Notes: a model not told the origin generated them from the letters alone. DNA of 64,000 nucleotides from Rhizophlyctis rosea (GCA_027596075.1 JADGJC010000019.1:124001-188000), one strand, 5' to 3'; numbered from the stretch's first letter, positions 23,871-36,159 are shown. Numbers and translations are program-made.

Positions 23871-25538
23871 TTACCCGATGGAGAATCCAGAGTTATCTCT
23901 ACTATCCTTACCACCCACCCCACTATTCAAAGGCTCCATACTCCCCACCGCCTTATGCCCTTTCATACTGCTCAATCCGCCACCTGACCCATAGTCCTCA
24001 TCCTCGCTCTCACTTTCCCCTCCCAAATGCCCTACTCTAGGGCTATTCATATCCACCATACTAATCCTATCATCCTCAAATTCATCCTTAAATTCATCCA
24101 ACTTTCGACGCGTCTTCTTCTCCCGCTTTCGTTGGTTGTAGACACGGACTTCTTTGGGAGCGAATATAATATCTTTTAGGATATCCATGGGAGATAGGGC
24201 ATTGATCATGGACTTTAGGATTGGGGTGCGTTGGGATTTGTCGGGGAGGCCCTCAGAACCCGAGCGCATGAATTCGTGATGGGAAAAGGCTTTGATGTGT
24301 AAGAAGGCTGCTATCAGCTGGAAGAGTTGGAAGAGCGGTAACGGTCAATCAGTTGTTCCACAGTAAACTGAAGTGCGATCAATATGTTTCAGCAGAAGCT
24401 GTTACTCGTACCATTTCACAACAGACCAAAAAGCTCTGAATCAAGTCCGCAAGATTATCCGCCGTCCAATACTGTCCTCCATGCAGGACCCCAAAGTTGT
24501 CCAAAGCAGACAGAGCAATCGATTGCCAAAAACTGAAGAATACCACGAATTTGACTGCGATGACTTTCCAAAGCGGCTTCGCACTTGCAATATCGTTGTG
24601 AATGACAATGTAGAATTGGAAGAGGCCATACTATTCGGACAGTAGTGGGTGAATGAATGAGTTATACTTGTAGCTTGTTAGGCAAAGGGTAAGGGAACCG
24701 GCCACCTCATGGCGCAGTGCGCTTACCATTGCTACAGAGGATGTAATTAGGTTGATGATCGTGATGTATATCTGACCATGTCTAAATGATGAAGATAGTG
24801 GGCACAAGATATCGAAGTAGCCCAAAATCAATGCGAGCACAGTCGTAGCCGGCCTTCCTGTCCCAAAACAGAACCCGTTAGGGCCCATTGACTCGATCGA
24901 CGTTCCAAAGTTCAGCACTAGCTAGCGGCTTCACCCACCTGATGACCGCGTACTGCAAGCACAACAGGCGTACGTTGATCAAGAACGCTTGTCCCGTTGG
25001 GTTAAACGAAAAGCAGCAGAACGGAGCGAGAACTCGGACATTCTTCCGTGGATGGTTTTTTCGGAGTGTTGCGTGCTGAGATTCCATATCGGGACCCAGA
25101 TAGCCAGCAAGAAGGCGGAAAAAGCTGCATACTCCAGGATTAACGACCATACTCCCCAATAACGCTTGTGTTGCCATACCTGTAGATAACAAAAGCCTCA
25201 TAGCAGTCTCTTACTAGGTCCCAATAGTCCGAGTACCAGTAAAAGCGGAAGCTCAAGGAAGAGCAGGCAGCATAAATTGGGACCATTAACAAAATCCGAA
25301 CTATCCATTTTTGAAATTGCGGTTGGAAGTAATACTGGAAGTGCTTGTAGCACAGGATGAAGCTCAGCAAACTCGCCATAATGCTCAATACCACGGTTAC
25401 TGTCCACATGGTCGCCATCGCGTGGAAGTCTGGCGAATTTGGATCCCAATTTGGTCCTGCTGGTTTGGCGCATTCGTCTGTCTCTGTTGGAGACGCTGTT
25501 GGGGACTCCATTGCGAAAATGGACGAAATGGTTGCCAT
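23871..25538 (-). CDS. TMEM184/OST-alpha (DUF300) family membrane protein
   Basis: A seven-helix transporter-like membrane protein; fungal members are poorly characterised, and animal relatives include the organic solute transporter alpha subunit. I chose the Met at 25538 (MATISSIFAMESPTAS), because the open frame upstream runs into a tRNA gene. Signatures: TMWTVTVVLSIMASLLSFIL (first helix), YYFQPQFQKWIVRILLMVPI, SSLSFRFYWYSDYWDLVRDC and YEAFVIY, all hallmark DUF300 text; then QAFLINVRLLCLQYAVIR, ALILGYFDILCPLSSSFRHG and FVVFFSFWQSIALSALDNFG. The last exon is a charged cytosolic tail (RKREKKTRRKLDEFKDEFED, ESESEDEDYGSGGG) ending at 23871. Exons are separated by about six short introns whose edges I did not all fix. 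Confidence 0.85.
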
Positions 25539-26147
25539 GTTGCCCTGGGTTGCGAGATGCGGTGGAAATATGGCGAGGGTGGGTGGGCTTATCGCTATCA
25601 CGAGACTTTTGGGGAATGTTGTGACTAGGTGCGGAAAGAGTGTAAAAGGCACTGTCAGATCGTGAAGTTTGTGAACCAGACCCTGAAATAGATGATGGAG
25701 GGGGGTGGAGCAGGAATGAATCAATTTCCCTGCTGATCTAAGCAACTGCGGACCTGTCAAGTGGTAAAAATAATGGAGCAACAGGGGATTGAACCCTGGG
25801 CCTCTCGCATGCGAAGCGAGCGCTACTACCACTGAGCTATTACCCCTCTTTTATAGAGAATGTGCTTCCGCAACCGATAGCCGCAACATCAAAAATTGAT
25901 GGAGTGATGTGTCGTTGAAACGTGGGTGTGTTTGCTCGCTGATTTTGGTTTCCTTTCCGTCACCAATCGCAATCCCTCACTTAGAGAATGATCACAATTG
26001 CAATGATCAACAATATATGCGGCCACAGACCAAGCAACTTTGCACACTGGCCACCGGCAAGTGCCCACTAATCACGCTATTGGTATTCCTACACTCCATC
26101 TACCTACTGTCTACCATCTACCCTACCTGTCCCACACCCACCACCAA
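25539..26147. other. Gene-free stretch containing tRNA-Ala
   Basis: Holds the tRNA-Ala gene and, on either side, the 5' flank of the TMEM184-like gene and the 3' flank of the NAK kinase gene. Apart from the tRNA nothing is recognised. Confidence 0.5.
25774..25846 (-). tRNA. tRNA-Ala (CGC)
   Basis: Minus-strand cloverleaf: acceptor GGGGTAA/TTGCTCC, D-arm GCTCAGTGGTA, anticodon stem CTCGC/GCGAG with loop TTCGCAT (anticodon CGC), T-arm CAGGG-TTCAATC-CCCTG, discriminator A. No intron. The 3' D-stem reads GTAGC, one T more than the usual GAGC. A TTTTT Pol III terminator follows just downstream. Confidence 0.93.
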
Positions 26148-29147
26148 TCACCCTCCAACCCTCTTCAAAAACTCATCCCCTCTCTTCGGCGGTTTCGGTG
26201 GCGGATTAGGCATACTAGGACTAGATCTATACGGACTACTACTCCCACTTCCATTCCCACCCGTTCCGTTGGTCATGAGAGGTGCAGGAGTAGGTGTCAA
26301 GGGAGCCCAATTTGAGGCCGTGGGCATAACCGGCACCCCACCACAAGGATTTTGCGAGCTTCCCACCGATATGGGAAATGCTCCTAATGCAGGGCTCGCT
26401 GTGGCGCTGGGAGGTTGTGATGAGAGGCCCAGTGGCAGTGTTCCTGCACCGCCACCATTGGCATTGAGAGGTGGTCCCATTCCCATGAACAGCACACCCC
26501 CGGCACCTCCTCCACCACCTGCCGCCGTCCCGTAATTTCCCAATCCACCTCCCATCGTTGCCGGTACGCCTCCTATTACTGGCGATGGTGCAAATGTTGT
26601 CGGCGGAACGGGACCCAATGGAGTAGTTTGAGGCGTCAGACTCGATTGTCGTGGCGGTTTAGCGGGCGGGTGATGAGGACTGCTCATGGCGGCCGAAGGA
26701 AGCGTCACTGAGGGAACCGCAAAAACATTCGAATTCGTCCCCGCAAACGCGCCACCACCACCCCCTAAGGCTCCAGCACCCGGACTGCCCCGTCCGCCCT
26801 GCAATCCCATCGCGTTGAACTGTTGAACTAATGCCGCATCGGGAAGATACTGTCCATTGGGTGAACCCATGCCTCCTCCCGGCGACTGAGCCCATGACCT
26901 GTTCCGTTGGTGCCCTTCCACTCTATGTAGCGTGTCCGCGGCGCTGATGGCAGTGGAACTGTTCGATTTGTGCATATGTTGGGGTATAGGATATGTATGT
27001 AGAGGAGGTGTTGGTACCCGATCTGTGGCTGCCCTCAGATTCGGAATGGACCGCGTTTGATCCCGTCGAAGACCTGGTGATTCGACGGGCATATCGAATG
27101 GATTGTGTATGGATGTGGAAGGTGGTGGCGATTGAGATGGGTCTCCTAGTGGTGAGTTTCGAGGATCGAAGGCCTTGTTTATTGTGAATGGATCGTGGTA
27201 CTGAGGGTATGACATCCGGCTCACTCCAGAGTTGGGGGACGCATTTGGGTCCGCATTGGTCGTCGAAAAGTAATCTAGCTCGGGTGCACTAAGGCGGTTA
27301 GGTGTGGGTGTAGTGTGGAATGGGTCAAGCGTGGTGGGCGGGGGCTGAGCCATAGCTGAATTGCTAACGGTCGGATCCATCAAATTGCCAATCGATGGCG
27401 CTTTGCCACCTTTCTGCGGTCGTCCGCGTCGCATCGGTTGGATATTTGCGGGATTAATGGATGTGCCAGCCAAGTGGTAATTTGACGACATCATGCTTTG
27501 CGGATCACTGGTAACCGGCCTGAACATGCTCCCAGTGGACGTCGCTGTCGTAAAAGGGGATGTGGTGGTTGTGGCAAATACGCCTGAGCTCGGTCGCACT
27601 GAGCTGGCGTCTGGGTATTTCTGTATGGACAATATGATAAGGCTTACGACGGTCGTTCTCTGACTTCCCTTTCTACTGTATGGCGGGGAGAGACTTACAT
27701 TTGGTAAATTGCAGGGTACACCGCGTAGTTTGCACACAGCGCTGTATGTTTGGTATATATTCCATCGTGTGTTTACGTCCGCCACCAACAGCGACTCTAT
27801 GTCGCATCCAGCATTGTTGAATACAACACGCAATGACGTTGATTGACGAGACTTACCAATTATAGAAAGGAGTTCTCGCGAATAGGATGGATAAGTGGGC
27901 ATGGTATACCGTACATTTAGGATTGCCAGCTTTCCCGTCTCTTCGAATGGAGTGGTCTGACAATTGTTTCATGAGTTGTCAATTGCCAAAATGTCAATGG
28001 ACACGTTATTTTACATCTGACACTCACAAAAAAGCATATTTTGAAAAGGAGGACACCTAATGCCTGACCAAAGTTTCACATGAGCGGAGGAACTTTCAAC
28101 ACGGTACTTGGGATAAAACTCACCCACATGTCCACTTTCTCCGTCATTCCTCGTTTTTGATACAGATCGCACAGTTCAGGCGACCGATATTGCAATGTCG
28201 TGAACTTCCCAATCTCTTCCTCCAGAGAATGAATCTCCTGTGCTGACAAAGGAGCGCCAGGCTGCACCGCTGCCGTCGTTGCAGATCCGAAGTCACAAAG
28301 CTTGTACGCCCCACTTGCGGATATCAAGACATTCTCAACCTTCACGTCGCGGTGGATGATCGGCGGCGACTGATAGTGCATATGTGCGAGAGCTTCGCAC
28401 ACGTCAGAAAATATGTTCAGAACCTCCGACTCCGATAAACGGGTCGCTAATCGGGTATTCAAAAAATCTACAAGATGTCCGCCTGCACCATGGTGATGAG
28501 ACGCAGATTTAAAGGTCGACAAACATGGTTTTTGCCAACCTGTGCAATACTCCATCAAAATCAAGCACTCAAACCCGCCGTGTTTCAACGTTGATATTGA
28601 CGAGTCCAGGTAAGTTACAACTTTCTTATGACCACTCAGTTGCCTCTATGAGAGATTGGTGAGATTCATAAAAATGCGCCTTTTTTTTCTGTTGCCACAA
28701 GCTAACCATAAACTGAATTTCCTTCTTCAGGTCGTTCAACGTGTCCTCATCAGCACAAGCAGTCCTTTTCAGCACCGCTGGGGTTTGTTCAAGCCCACAG
28801 AGGACCACGTAAACATGAGCGAAACCACCTGGAACTCGAATAGGTAAGAGTTCTATTGTGAAGAGTACCCAGTGAAACCTTACCCTCTGCCAAAAACCGC
28901 TCTACAACCACCCTTGAAGCCCCAACAGTAAGGACTGACCCTGGTGGGTATGTGCCTGAGAATAACCATCCAGTCGCGTTACGCGTTAGTCGCTTCGCGC
29001 GCGTTTTGTGGTTGCAACGGCGAGGAACGGCTTACCAGGAGGCCCGGCTGGAGCCGCCGGGGCAGGCTCTGATATTCTATTTATTTCGGTTAGGGAAGCT
29101 GGTCTTGAGCCAGAGCGAAGTTGGCCACCTTTTGAGAGGAAGTTCAT
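26148..29147 (-). CDS. NAK-family serine/threonine kinase (AAK1/Ark1/Prk1-like)
   Basis: Kinases of this family phosphorylate endocytic adaptors and regulate actin patch dynamics. Start MNFLSKGGQLRSGSRPAS at 29147; exon 1 ends within PPG and splices to GTYPPGSVLTVGASRVVVER. Kinase motifs in order: GGFAHVYVVL (Gly loop), VLKRTACADED with the catalytic Lys (about 28785), LILMEYC, IIHRDVKVENVLIS (catalytic loop, about 28350), KLCDFGSATT (DFG), FTTLQYRSPELCDLY, KVDMWALGVLLFKICYFVTP, then the short C-lobe typical of NAK kinases, ending in VNTRWNIYQTYSAVCKLRG at about 27720. A tail of about 500 residues rich in Pro, Ser, Gly and Gln follows, with PPKPPKRG at the very end. That is an SH3-ligand-like motif, a feature shared with Prk1/Ark1. 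All key catalytic residues are present. Confidence 0.87.
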
Positions 29148-29346
29148 GATCGTGGCGGTTGGTTCAGGAGGAGGCAGGGCAGAAATGGCAAGACAAGTGG
29201 GTATTCCAACAATTTAGAGGAGCAACTTGTGACTAACGGTATGTGCACCCCGAGCAGAACCACTTGCTGTACGGAAAATATACAAACACCAACGACTATG
29301 TGACAAGGGTAATAAAAATACAGTTACCGGTATGAGATAGAGATGG
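29148..29346. promoter_or_regulatory. Shared divergent promoter, NAK kinase and NIPA transporter
   Basis: Only about 200 bp separate the two outward-facing start codons, so both core promoters must lie here. The exact NIPA start is uncertain, so the right boundary could move. Confidence 0.5.
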
Positions 29347-30651
29347 GTGAAGATGGTGTGGGGAGGATTTTGGTACAGCCGCTTTGTGGCTGGCTTCATG
29401 CCGCCATCAACCATGGCCATGCGAGCTGCTGCCATGCAGCACGCCGTGCTGTATTTACACGTGCCCCCTTGCTTTCTATCGGCAATCTTCCCTACGAAAT
29501 CCTCACAAAAGTTCAATGTCTACCAAGCCGTAGAGCAAGCAGTCGACATCCTACAGCCCCCGGAGTATATCAGATTTATGTTTTTGTGGGGTCTCTTAGC
29601 AGCCATCTTGGGCAGGTGAGTCTCTTCAGTAGGCTCGTTGCCCTGAAGGAAAAACAAATGACTTCGCTTTCCCACAGCTCGGCAATTGGTGCAGGACAAG
29701 TGCTCCAGAAGTATGCAGTCAACAGGCTGGCGAACCATCCTCCGACCGTTGCCGGTTCGCGTCGGTCAACGGAAGCATCGCGCATCACGGATGTCCGCTG
29801 GATCTTAGGCATCGTGCTGACGTATATCGGGGAAATTGGCGGAAACTTCGTGGCCTTATCATATCTATCGGCTGCCGTTGTTACCCCGCTCGGCATCATA
29901 GCCGTCATCGTCAACGCATATCTGGCTGAACGCTTCCTCAAAGAACCTATATCCCCACAACAAAGAACGGGCTATCTCGTCACTCTTTTAGGGGTCCTCA
30001 TAATCCTTTGGGCTGCACCAAAGGACGAGCTGCTCATTGGCTCCACACCATCTGAGCTCCTCCAATACTGTACCACCGGTCACTTCATCTTGACAGCACT
30101 AGTCGTCTTTGCTGCCCAAGGCACCCTCATTTACAACATCATAGTCCTCAAGCAAGAAGACCTCCCCTTCTTCGTGGGAGTTTCCGGCCTCTTTGGCGCC
30201 ATCAACGTTTGCTGCGGCAAACTCATCTCCATAGCATTGCGCTTGCTTGCCACTGCGCCAGCTTCCGCGAAAGATGCCAGCTCCTTCTCTGTTGGTGTCT
30301 TTGTCGGGCTTCTCATTGCAATTCTTGTAGGATCAATTGTTGGGAACGAGTTCTTCAAACAACGGGCTTTGACGAAGTTCGCGCAGTCAAAGTTTCAACC
30401 AACGCTATACGCAGGATTCAATGCCTGGTAGAGTCCTTGTAGATCATTTTGCTCCTCCGATACGTACTGACGCATTCTCCAGTGCGGTATTGACTCATGT
30501 TGTACTGTTCCAAGAGTTGCGATCTCCAGCAGAAGGTTTGGTCTTCCTTGTCGCCTTCGCGCTAGGAATGTCCATCGTTCTTGTTGGTGTACGCCGGGTC
30601 CACGAAGGCCGATTAGAGGACACTACACATGATGATGATAGAGAAGACTAA
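29347..30651 (+). CDS. NIPA-family magnesium transporter
   Basis: A membrane Mg2+ transporter of the NIPA family (DMT superfamily). Exon 1 ends AAILGS at a GTGAGT donor near 29617, exon 2 starts SAIGAGQVLQKYAVNRLA near 29679, and a 58-nt intron after GFNA joins CAVLTHVVLFQELRSP. Family motifs: ITDVRWILGIVLTYIGEIGG, ALSYLSAAVVTPLGIIAVIV, NAYLAERFLKEPIS, TGYLVTLLGVLIILWAAP, LPFFVGVSGLFGAINVCCGK and IVGNEFFKQRALTKF. About nine hydrophobic segments are visible, as expected. It ends in an acidic tail (EDTTHDDDRED) at 30651. The start is unsure: Met at 29347 or a downstream Met (29413); both give a short N-terminus before the first helix. Confidence 0.88.
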
Positions 30652-30857
30652 GATAGAGTACAAAGTCGTCGCCTCGTATAGTTAGTGCCTTTTTACCTCG
30701 CTGATACCCGTGATCAGAATTTTGTGCTTCACATTTGTAAACAAGGCTCTGCAACACACAGTGGAATTCCCGACAGCAACCCCTGAGGGTGAAGTAACAA
30801 GCCAGGAGACGGGCCCATCTCATATTCGTCTGCATGGTCTGGACCATTTATGACTAA

Positions 30858-32725
30858 TTACTTTCCAGCAATAGAGAAGTATTCTGCAGTGAAGGCGTAA
30901 ACATCTTCAGGCTTCCGATGTAGAAGCAGCTGTAAGTAATCCGCCATGACACTACGCAACTCGGGGTGCTCTTCAATGTACGCTTGATGAGCGGCGGTAA
31001 GTTCGCGCTTGCGTTCCTTGTACTCCGAGATGAGCTCGATGTTGCCGCCAAAATCACGGGTGTCGTAGGGTTTGTCAACGGGAGGCGGTGGACCTTGAGA
31101 ACAAGATATGGCGAACCATCAACCCATATGCTCGGAACTCATTTGACAAATCCAATTAAGTACATACCAGTCAAGCTCTGCGGCAATTCCTCGAGCACAC
31201 TGGCAAACTCCACTCCAAACAGCTTCTCGTATACACAAATCCCTTCCTCAGTAGTGAACTCTCCCACATACGTCTCCTCCAACACCCGCGCTCCTCCAGT
31301 AACGACCACTCCTTCATCACCCTCACCCTGCCCTTGGTCGAAATCCTCTTCTTCCTTCCGCTCTGCAAAGTCCCCTTCTGGTGGCAGTGATAGGGCAATG
31401 CTGGCCGTGATGCGGGTTGTGCGGAGCGTAATGTCGGATATGACACGGGGTGGTGCGTAAGGATCTAGGTGGAAGGGCATGCGGAGGATGGTGTGTGTGT
31501 TGGAGTTGTACCAAAGGAAAGTGTGGTTGAGTGATTCGGGGTGATGACTCAAAGAGAGGATGCGGGTGAGGACATATAGTGCCGCTGTGGAATGTGAATG
31601 GATGTTGATCAATGTGATTCCTCACCTTGCTCCTCCACGGTTTGGTTAAAGTATCTTCCAAACTCAACATGCCACAAAACCTACCCTGTGATAGGAACCC
31701 TTTCACATCCTCCCCCGCATACAGCCATTCAGCATCCGGTACTCCGGACCCACCCTCCTTAACATACAAATTTCCACTCCTCTCATCCAACCGTATCTCC
31801 TCCATAATCTCCTCAGTACTTCCAGTCTTCCCCTCCCCACCCTCCTCGCCATTAATCCTGTATATCCGCCGGACAGATTTCTGGACGTAGGTTTCCATGC
31901 GGGTTCCAACAATCGCGAAGAGGTCCTCTTCTAGTCGTTCTGTTGTAAATGGGATGTCGGCGCGAGTGCGGCAGTTGATGATGTAGGCGGGTGCGGCGGA
32001 GTGCGTTGGGGCGTTTGTTTGGTCGATGGAGAGAGTGCGGGTGCCGATTGGGGTGGGTGCTGAGGGGTGGTGGAGGGGGAGGGTGTCGTTTGTGAATATG
32101 GAGGGGTGGATGGTTTGTTCTGGGTTTTGGTAGGATTTTGTAGGTTAAGAAATAGTGACCGTCATCGGATGCGAAGCTTCTTACCTAAATCAGCTAACAC
32201 TGCTATAGTGTTTGGATCTGCTCTGTCCTCTATTCTTGTTACATCCAGGTGCGCCAGGGAAGGATCTGTAGTTCCTCCCTCTCCGCCTTCGCGTGGTTGC
32301 TCCTCAGCGCTGGCTTCAATAGGTGTTTGTGTAACGGCTGTGGGCTCTTCAAGTGGTTGACCATCAGGTTCACCAACATATCCAACTTCCGTTCCAATGC
32401 CGTATACAATGGTATGTTTTCCCTCATCGATCTTATCCGCATCTGCTCCTTGGTAAAGTACGCCAGTCTCATCTACGGCGAGCCCGCGTAAATCTGACGT
32501 GCCATCTGGATTAGTATGGACTGGGTTCGGATGCGAGTGCGCTAGAGTTGTTATGGAAGCGGATGGCGCGTTCAATATATGAGCGCCTTCCGTTGCGGAT
32601 GTGGGAGGAACATCGACGGCTGGAGCTTGGATAGTTTCGGTTGTTATTGATTCTGCTGAGTCTGAACGGTGATCCTCAGTTGGAAGAGTATTCGGATCTC
32701 CTGCTTTCTCTTTATTGGTTGCCAT
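30858..32725 (-). CDS. CATIP-like ciliogenesis protein
   Basis: Resembles CATIP, which in animals supports actin polymerisation needed for ciliogenesis. Start MATNKEKAGDPNTLPTE at 32725, with an acidic, low-complexity first exon to about 32187. Middle exons carry YIINCRTRADIPFTTERLEE, TYVQKSVRRIYRING, EWLYAGEDVKGFLSQ, then AALYVLTRILSLSHHPES and VISDITLRTTRITASIALSL. The final exon ends with AYIEEHPELRSVMADYLQ plus LLLHRKPEDVYAFTAEYF, a dimerisation/docking-like (RIIa-type) motif known from CATIP and other axonemal proteins. Stop at 30858. The C-terminal motif is clear; the CATIP name rests on overall order and is moderately sure. A second flagellar gene (CFAP92-like) lies about 7 kb away. 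Confidence 0.6.
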
Positions 32726-32999
32726 GCTCTTGCTGCGTGGTGGGAAAGCTGAGTGTATTGAAGTAGTGGTATGGATTGAGTGCGATGGAAGTCAACATCG
32801 ACGAGAGCTTGATGGGAGCCCAGAAAAGGCCTCAGGGGTTTGTTTGCTTACGCAACACCGACGTGGCTTGGTGAGTGTCACTGTGTGACATGTCCTTCTC
32901 ACCATGGTCAGATTGTTTACACGCTGTCACACACACGCCACACTCCTTCCCAACAGTTAAAAATAACATCGCGTGCAACACTCCTAAACCCACCCAGAA
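32726..32999. promoter_or_regulatory. Shared divergent promoter, CATIP-like and WRS1
   Basis: 274 bp between opposing starts at 32725 (minus) and 33000 (plus). It contains the imperfect inverted pair TGTGTGACATG/CATGGTCAG near 32881-32912. No certain core element. Confidence 0.45.
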
Positions 33000-34688
33000 A
33001 TGTTGAAACGCCTGGCATTCAGGACAACAAGAATTCAACCAAACCCTTTCAGACCTCCACTCCTACGTATTCCCATCCGCAAAATGACTGCCACAGCACC
33101 AGAAGTAGTCCAAACCGCCCCCCCTCACCCGGACGGAACTCCCGCGACGGAGACTCAGGAGCAAGTCGTCACGCCGTGGGTAGTGCAAGGCGCCGAGGTG
33201 GATGGCAAACTCGCCGCTATCGACTATAACAAGCTGGTTGAGAGTTTTGGAACAAGACTGATTGATGAGGCGCTGTTGACTCGGTTGGAGAAGTTGACGG
33301 GTCATAAGCCGCATGCGTTTTTGCGGAGGGGGTTGTTCTTTTCTCATAGGTGTGGTTTGTTTATGGAGAGTATTAGGTGATCTCGACCACTGAATTGACC
33401 GTCTTTCCAGAGACTTGACGGTTTTGCTGGACCGGTATGAGCAAGGGAAGCCTTTCTACCTCTACACAGGTCGAGGACCCAGCAGTGGTAGCATGCACGT
33501 TGGACACGCAGTTCCATTCATCTTCTGCAAGTACGTGGTTGGCTACGTCTGGATGTCAACCAGACCCGTCTTATCGACATGATTACATCACAGATGGTTA
33601 CAAGACGTTTTCCAAGCTCCTCTTGTGATCCAATTGACAGATGACGAGAAGTTCTTGTTCAAGCAGGAGTTGAAGATTGCGGATGTAGAGAAGTTCACGA
33701 GGGAGAACGCGAAGGACATCATGGCTTTTGGGTTTGATCCCGAGAAGACGTTCATTTTCTCCAATTTGACCTACATGAAGTGAGTTCGTTGAGGGGTGAC
33801 CTATGCAACGCGCGTGCTGATCAATCTCCCGTTCAGCTCTGCCTTCTACACCAACGTTGTGAAGATTTCAAAAACCATCACTACATCTGTCTCCAAAGCG
33901 ACTTTTGGATTCAACGACAGGTACCAACCATAGGAGCGTTCGTTGTATGACGGCATCCGCTTATGATAATTCATCCACAGCGATTGTATCGGAAAGATCG
34001 GCTTTGTCTCCATCCAAGCCGCACCCTCATTCTCCAACACCTTCCCCCACATCTTCGGTCCCAAAGGCGACATCCCCTGCCTCATCCCCTGCGCCATCGA
34101 CCAAGACCCCTACTTCCGACTAACCCGCGACGTCGCCACCAAACTCAAATACCCCAAACCAGCACTCCTCCACTCCAAGTTCTTCCCCGCTCTTCAAGGT
34201 CCCGGAACAAAGATGTCCGCCTCCGATCCCAACTCGGCCATCTACCTGCACGACACGCCCGCGCAGATCAAAAACAAGATCAATAAGCACGCCTTTTCAG
34301 GTGGAAAAACGAGCGTTGAGGAACATAGACAGTTCGGTGGTAACTGCGATGTAGATGTCAGTTATCAGTATTTGAGGTTCTTCTTGGACGATGATGTGGA
34401 GTTGGCGGAGATTGAGAAGAAGTATTCTAGTGGGGAGATGATGACTGGGGAGTTGAAGAAGAAGTGTATTGAGATTGTGTCGGCTATGGTGAAGGACTTC
34501 CAAGAGGTGGGTGATCCGCAACTATATGGGATGATCGTACGGAGGACTGACCCAAGATTACCCTTTAGCGACGGAAAACTGTGACCGATGAGACTTACAA
34601 GTCATTCACGGACCCTAATGCTCCCAAGAAGTTCTCGGTCAAGCCCCCATCAGCAACGAACACCAAACCTGAACCTAAAAAGGAATAG
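33000..34688 (+). CDS. WRS1: Tryptophanyl-tRNA synthetase, eukaryotic cytosolic type
   Basis: Charges tRNA-Trp. Six or seven exons: [45 protein letters not shown], then [20 protein letters not shown] with the HIGH-type signature (HVGH), [19 protein letters not shown] text, [68 protein letters not shown] (KMSKS signature, about 34212) and [19 protein letters not shown]. The last exon follows a 3' acceptor near 34569 and ends [15 protein letters not shown] at 34688. Full length with both catalytic signatures. The first 28 codons form an Arg-rich, acid-free leader ([20 protein letters not shown]) ahead of a second Met at 33084, which suggests a mitochondrial presequence from the first start and a cytosolic form from the second. 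Confidence 0.94.
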
Positions 34689-34932
34689 AAATCGAGGTTT
34701 TTAATAGAGCTTGTCAATAAGACGTTCGAGTCAAGGTCTCCCTTTGATGTATATATCTGGTCGACTCGAAAAACACTTTCGTTAGTGCGAATTGAAAGTG
34801 AAACGTGTGGGTTATTGGTCATTGGCAACTATAATTGCGCTGACGTGCAGAAATTTACAGTGTGGTGTGATAGTGGGCTAGAGTGACTAGTCTACAACTA
34901 TGCTGGATGTCTATGCTTAGGAGACCTAGATA

Positions 34933-35884
34933 TTACTTATCTGCAATGCTAGAGCTCTCTCCTTCGTGCGGATTATGCTCCTTCCACAGATCTACTGCTT
35001 CCTGTTTCTCAAGTCCTGCTCTTCCTCGCCAAAACTTCCACAATACCCGTCCCTCCATGACAGCGCCATAAAGCTCTTCTGCGTCCTCGGGGCGCACCAG
35101 GCCGTACCAATCGCCTGACGGCCATGATCTGGTGATGAGAACGATTAGGAGGGTAAGCCGCCAATGGAACTACTTCAATGCGGAAGCGAACAGGATTTCC
35201 TTACATGACATTGCCAGCATACTTATGCCCTCCAATATGCGACACACCTGCCACACCAACGTTCCCCTCCGCCCGCCGCTTCTTCACAATCTCCTTTAGT
35301 CTCTCCATCACGGGTACACCCCTCTCTCCACACCGCTTATCTCTCGACGCGTGTGTACAGACCAAAAAGTACTGTTTTTCTTCCAACTTTTGCTCCCCAT
35401 CCCATGGCTCCGGAGGTGGATGCACGTCCTCAAACACTATTCGCCGGGCTAGGGAGGGGAAGTCGGACGGTGTTACGTTTGGGAAGCGGATGAACGCTGG
35501 GAAGAGGAGGATGTCGTGGGTGTTGGATGTTAGGGATGGAAGGGATGTGAGGGAGACTTTTGTGGAGGCGCGTTTGAGGGTTGTTGTTAGAGTGAGTGGG
35601 TATGGGTCTGAGTCAGCGTGGGAGGGCCAGTCTGGGAGGTTTGTTGTTATGAGTGCGTGGCGGAGGGGCGGGGCTGCTGTGCCGGCTACGCAGTCGCAGG
35701 GGAGGGTGGAAAGGTCTATGTGTTTTGGTTTGTGTCTTTTGGTTTTGCAGGATAGTCCTCGGGTGAAGCGTGGCGTTCTACGCGTTATGAGGGGTGAGGC
35801 TCGTAAGCACGGCGAAAGGAGTGATAGTGACATTTCAGGGTGGGGTGGACGTGCAGAAGGAAATCTTGTGAAATGTCCAGTCAA
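34933..35884 (-). CDS. Sucraseferredoxin-like / Apd1-Aim32 family thioredoxin-fold Fe-S protein
   Basis: Members bind a [2Fe-2S] cluster with Cys and His ligands and influence redox homeostasis. The reading frame opens at 35884 (MTGHFTRFPSARPPHPE); an inner Met (MSLSLLSPCL) is possible. N-terminal CDCVAGTAAPPLRHALI, then HDILLFPAFIRFPNVTP, FLVCTHASRDKRCGERGVP (a CX8C pair) and GVSHIGGHKYAGNVI with HIGGH, matching the His ligands of Apd1. A short intron after GNV leads to SWPSGDWYGLVRPEDAEELY, then VLWKFWRGRAGLEK, ending EGESSSIADK at 34933. The cluster-binding residues are all present. The exon shows a sharp C-rich to G-rich change near 35455. Confidence 0.88.
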
Positions 35885-36159
35885 AAGAACTGCACGCTCC
35901 CGAGTCCCAACTCGGATCAGGTCATGATGCGTTTGCCCAAGGCCGCCCTTACGCAGTCATGTGACCTCCAAATACTGTAATCTTATCAGCCACACTCAAA
36001 TTTCTAAAGGGTCGATCAGCAGTGAGATCCCCTGGCCAGATTCCCAGATTTGCTTTCTCCCTTGCTTTGTCCAATATTCATCTTTTCAAACCTCATCGCT
36101 CATTCCATGTTCAACATCCACATGATGTCTCCTTCTTCTTGCAAGTACCATCACCATAT

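Noticed and set aside
29343..30431. Single-exon 362-codon frame for the NIPA gene
   Set aside because: Its first 100 codons read through an obvious GTGAGT...CACAG intron in the wrong frame; the spliced model gives the expected first helix.
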